14,994 nucleotides of DNA from Oscillospiraceae bacterium. Lineage in GTDB: Bacteria; Bacillota; Clostridia; Oscillospirales; Ruminococcaceae. Numbering within the stretch: the stretch's first letter is position 1; every line of letters starts with the position of its first letter. A model generated the notes under the pieces. It saw nothing but the letters and a program-made list of their open reading frames with translations, was not told where the DNA came from and ran no database searches. Made by a program: the position numbers and the translations under genes. This document shows, in pieces, positions 14,202 through 14,994 of the stretch. The stretch covers positions 1-14,994 of the forward strand of contig CAAGDZ010000096.1 of NCBI GenBank assembly GCA_900768735.1, in the 5' to 3' direction.

Positions 14202-14435
14202 ATGGTATTTGACAAAGTAAAATCTATTATCGTTGACCAGCTCGACGTAGAAGAAGACAAGGTAACCGAAACAGCAAGCATCACAGATGATTTAGGTGCT
14301 GACTCTCTTGACATAGTTGACCTCGTAATGAGCTTTGAAGAAGAGTTTGACCTTGAGATTCCTGACGAGCAGGTTGAGAAGATCAAGACTGTAGGCGACG
14401 TTGTCAAGTATATCGAGGAAAATACCGAAAACTGA
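14202..14435 (+). CDS. acpP: Acyl carrier protein
   Basis: A 77-residue, strongly acidic four-helix carrier that holds growing acyl chains for all FASII enzymes of the window. The phosphopantetheine site is S35 in the canonical GADSLDIVDLV motif, modified by AcpS (not in the window). Recognition helix II is rich in Glu/Asp (MSFEEEFDLEIPDE). Length is typical. The ribosome site GGAGG is the strongest of the plus-strand genes and the stop is doubled (TGA TAA). Codon choice is more AT-leaning than in the operon upstream, consistent with separate high expression. In many related operons it lies between fabH and fabK. Confidence 0.97.
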   Translation: MVFDKVKSIIVDQLDVEEDKVTETASITDDLGADSLDIVDLVMSFEEEFDLEIPDEQVEKIKTVGDVVKYIEENTEN

Positions 14436-14438
14436 TAA

Positions 14439-14476
14439 GCATTGTATTTATCGCCGCCGCGAGCGGATAACAATGC
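14439..14476 (+). terminator. Hairpin directly after acpP, possible 3' end element
   Basis: GCATTGT (14439-14445) pairs with ACAATGC (14470-14476). TATC and CGC on the left pair with GATA and GCG on the right across small bulges, with a short GC-rich loop. It starts four bases after the acpP stop. There is no T-run, so it may be a 3' stability structure rather than a terminator. Confidence 0.4.
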
Positions 14477-14517
14477 CGTTTATCGGTATACCCGATATTC
14501 AGTCGTATGTCAAAGGC

Positions 14518-14555
14518 ACACCGTACAAAACCGCATGACGGGCTTTGTACGGTGT
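14518..14555 (+). terminator. Probable intrinsic terminator downstream of acpP
   Basis: ACACCGTACAAA (14518-14529) and TTTGTACGGTGT (14544-14555) form a perfect 12-pair stem; CCG/CGG inside the loop can add three pairs. The stem is followed by TCTCTTA, a poor T-tract. It lies between acpP and the next gene and is the best termination candidate here. Confidence 0.6.
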
Positions 14556-14689
14556 TCTCTTAATGCGCAGCACCGCTAACATTCGCCGGCCTGCCTGCGC
14601 TCAATTTGCACAATCTGACGAAAAATCCGACGGCGCAATCGCACGACAATATTAAATTGCGGACACGGTTTATTTTCAGGGGAGCTATG

Positions 14690-14994
14690 ATGAAAAACAT
14701 TTGTTTTACGGGGCACAGAAAGCTTAACAGCACAAATGCCTTGCAGATAAAAATTCTGCTTGACAGCGTGATATGCTCGCTTGTAAATCGGGGTGCAACC
14801 GATTTTTACTGCGGCGGCGCGCTCGGCTGGGATACGCTGTGCGCGAATATGGTGCTGTATCTTAAAAAGCGCAAGGCGCTTGATATAAGGCTTCATCTTG
14901 TCCTTCCGTGCTCTAACGAGGAGCAGACAAAGCTGTGGAATGACAGCGACAGACAAGTGTTTTACAGCATACTGGAGCACGCTGACGAGGTCGA
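14690..14994 (+). CDS. SLOG/DUF1273-family protein, N-terminal part
   Basis: The frame is open to the right edge; 101 full codons are visible and the C-terminus is missing. The protein begins with ICFTGHRKL and then has CGGALGWDTLCA, LVLPC followed by a Gln-Trp containing stretch, and HADEV. This order (TGHR, GGALGxD, LxLPC, Q..W, AD.V) is that of the DUF1273/YpsA branch of the SLOG Rossmann superfamily, thought to bind nucleotide-related ligands. Tandem ATGs lie at 14687 and 14690; the second is preferred because AGGGGAG ends five bases before it, against two for the first. The gene follows the likely acpP terminator and is probably independent of FASII. Cellular function is not established for most members. 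Confidence 0.8.
   Translation, partial: MKNICFTGHRKLNSTNALQIKILLDSVICSLVNRGATDFYCGGALGWDTLCANMVLYLKKRKALDIRLHLVLPCSNEEQTKLWNDSDRQVFYSILEHADEV

Noticed and set aside
1..14994. CRISPR arrays, insertion sequences, tRNA or rRNA genes, defence islands.
   Set aside because: No regular direct repeats, transposase genes, clover-leaf or rRNA-like sequence was seen on either strand.

Overview
This window carries the core type II fatty-acid synthesis (FASII) locus of a bacterium that looks like a Clostridia-class Firmicute, probably an Oscillospiraceae/Ruminococcaceae-type gut anaerobe. The class is inferred from the fabH-fabK-fabG-fabF-accB-fabZ-accC-accD-accA order, the FMN-type enoyl reductase FabK in place of FabI, purine-rich Shine-Dalgarno sequences before nearly every gene, and a class I iron-sulfur fumarase subunit. 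No species call is justified.

Left half (1-5361, minus strand): one tightly packed transcription unit reading leftward. In transcription order it is fabD (malonyl-CoA:ACP transacylase), a PAP2-family membrane phosphatase, aroE (shikimate dehydrogenase), aroK (shikimate kinase), a metal-dependent amidohydrolase, the alpha subunit of a two-subunit fumarase, and a membrane-anchored protein cut by the window edge. Four of the six junctions overlap: three ATGA overlaps of 4 bases and one TAATG overlap of 1 base. This implies translational coupling and links lipid, aromatic amino acid and central metabolism genes on one message.

Centre (5362-5713): a 352-base divergent intergenic region with a sigma-A type promoter pointing right, a perfect 10-bp inverted repeat straddling that promoter, a 13-bp palindrome, and hairpins in a leader of about 210 bases before fabH. 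This is the most likely control point of the locus.

Right half (5714-13981, plus strand): nine same-direction genes. accB, accC, accD and accA encode the acetyl-CoA carboxylase complex, which makes malonyl-CoA. FabD (from the opposite strand) moves the malonyl group to ACP. FabH starts chains, and FabF, FabG, FabZ and FabK carry out the elongation cycle. acpP, the acyl carrier, follows at 14202 behind its own strong promoter, which has an operator-like dyad in its spacer. Compared with the well-known streptococcal/clostridial order fabH-acpP-fabK-fabD-fabG..., the two missing genes (acpP and fabD) are both still here but moved out to the ends. A SLOG/DUF1273-type protein begins at 14690 and is cut by the right edge.

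No mobile elements, tRNA or rRNA genes, CRISPR arrays, frameshifts or pseudogenes were seen. All catalytic residues checked in the FASII enzymes are intact. The content is mostly conserved housekeeping metabolism. The less ordinary material is non-coding: the fabH control region, the structured accD leader, the accD-accA hairpin and the acpP promoter dyad.
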